NCBI RefSeq assembly: GCF_905475345.1
Contig: NC_066588.1
Location: forward strand, 8,545,001-8,609,000
Reading direction: 5' to 3'
Source of the DNA: Vespula vulgaris
Taxonomy: Eukaryota > Arthropoda > Insecta > Hymenoptera > Vespidae
DNA length: 64,000 nt
Every line of letters starts with the position of its first letter. The first letter of the stretch is position 1. The translations under genes were made by a program, and so were the position numbers. The notes under the pieces were generated by a model. That model was given only the letters and a program-made list of their open reading frames with translations. It did not search any database and was not told the DNA's origin. Shown in pieces: positions 63,405 to 64,000 of the stretch.

Positions 63405-64000
63405 CATATATTCGAGTATCAGAAATATCTCCATTACTTTTGACAATAATATAAAAATAAAAAATAAAAAAAGAAAACAGAAAACATTAAAGAAAGAAAT
63501 TATTTGATCAAAACGTTGCAATATATTTTGATTACCAAGAAAATTTGTCAAAAAAATCATCTTTCCCTCAGATCGTCGAGATAAAAAGAAATAGCGAAGA
63601 AAGGGAACGAAAAAAGGATCTAATATTTACGCTTGAATTGAAACAACACATTCCTTTGAGATTTATTCGTAAATCATCGAAAGCAATGCGGTGATATTTC
63701 CAACGTTTTCGTATTCGGTGAAACAAGTCGGTAACATCAATATTTCCACGTTTATCCATACGTTGAAATTTATAAAAAAATTAATTAGAACGTTTTGAAA
63801 GGGGGAAAAATTGAAAATAAATCAATCGTAGCGAATCAGTTAGTGGAAACACTTAAACCATTGTGTCAATCTTTTTAACAAAGCATGACGATTTAGATGC
63901 GTCTGTGGTGTACGTAAAGTTCGCAGAGAACTGAAAGCGTCGTCTCGTTCGTGGACAATGATGCCGGCTATTCTCACTACTCGAATCTTCCAGCCGGTAG

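Larger units (their letters stand above)
53859..64000. other. 10 kb with no supported gene
   Basis: After the caspase 3' UTR the stretch is AT-rich with scattered repeats: AAT/TA tracts (54050-54370), GA at about 54596-54680, CT at 54957-54990, 56424-56457 and 62190-62222, and CA at 63385-63408. GC-richer patches lie near 56850-57060, 59820-60080 and 63900-64000. None has a frame with recognisable similarity. If the phosphatase gene extends upstream, this is part of its intron. Confidence 0.6.

Noticed and set aside
63900..64000. GC-richer end of the window as a possible exon
   Set aside because: Frames remain open to the edge on both strands, but they are too short to judge and resemble nothing I recognise.

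Overview
The window is nuclear DNA of an insect. It is AT-rich, its genes are split by long introns, and it is saturated with (GA)n/(CT)n, (TA)n and other microsatellites. The coding sequences and this texture suggest a bee, wasp or ant, but that assignment is an inference; nothing in the window proves the species. There are no operons, CRISPR arrays, rRNA genes or convincing tRNA genes.

Two protein-coding genes can be reconstructed exon by exon. (1) A GPI-anchored alkaline phosphatase lies on the minus strand. Seven exons between 37568 and 1617 join without a frame break into 481 residues ending at a stop. They carry the catalytic Ser, the Mg ligand region, the E/D/H metal ligands, the TADH motif, the THGGED motif and a hydrophobic C-terminal GPI signal. 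The N-terminal part, with the signal peptide and the GDGMG-type metal-binding Asp, was not found. One 745-bp intron uses a GC-AG splice pair and is almost entirely a purine/pyrimidine GAA tract. Another intron is 21.8 kb. (2) An effector-type caspase lies on the plus strand, with five exons from 38846 to 53858 and 370 residues. It appears complete, with the SHG and QACRG catalytic motifs, a short acidic prodomain and an unusual 34-residue C-terminal tail.

Layout: 1-1616 is the 3' flank and probable 3' UTR of the phosphatase; 1617-37568 is the phosphatase gene; 37569-38845 separates the two divergently oriented genes and holds a DREF-like TATCGATA motif upstream of the caspase start; 38846-53858 is the caspase gene; 53859-64000 has no gene I can support. 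Because the missing phosphatase N-terminus would have to lie upstream of 37568 on the minus strand, the caspase may sit inside a very long phosphatase intron. Alternatively, the first phosphatase exons are too short or too diverged to see, or the locus is truncated.

The rest is non-coding. Besides simple repeats it contains several diverged tandem arrays with long units. The clearest is a roughly 1.5-kb array of about ten copies, spaced about 130-190 bp apart, that fills much of caspase intron 1. A possible decayed transposable element lies near 51.5-52.1 kb. The two genes have no evident common pathway: one is an extracellular membrane-anchored phosphatase, the other a cytosolic apoptotic protease. 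I found no convincing new biological system. The most interesting items are the gene arrangement, the GC-AG/GAA intron, the caspase intron array and the caspase tail.
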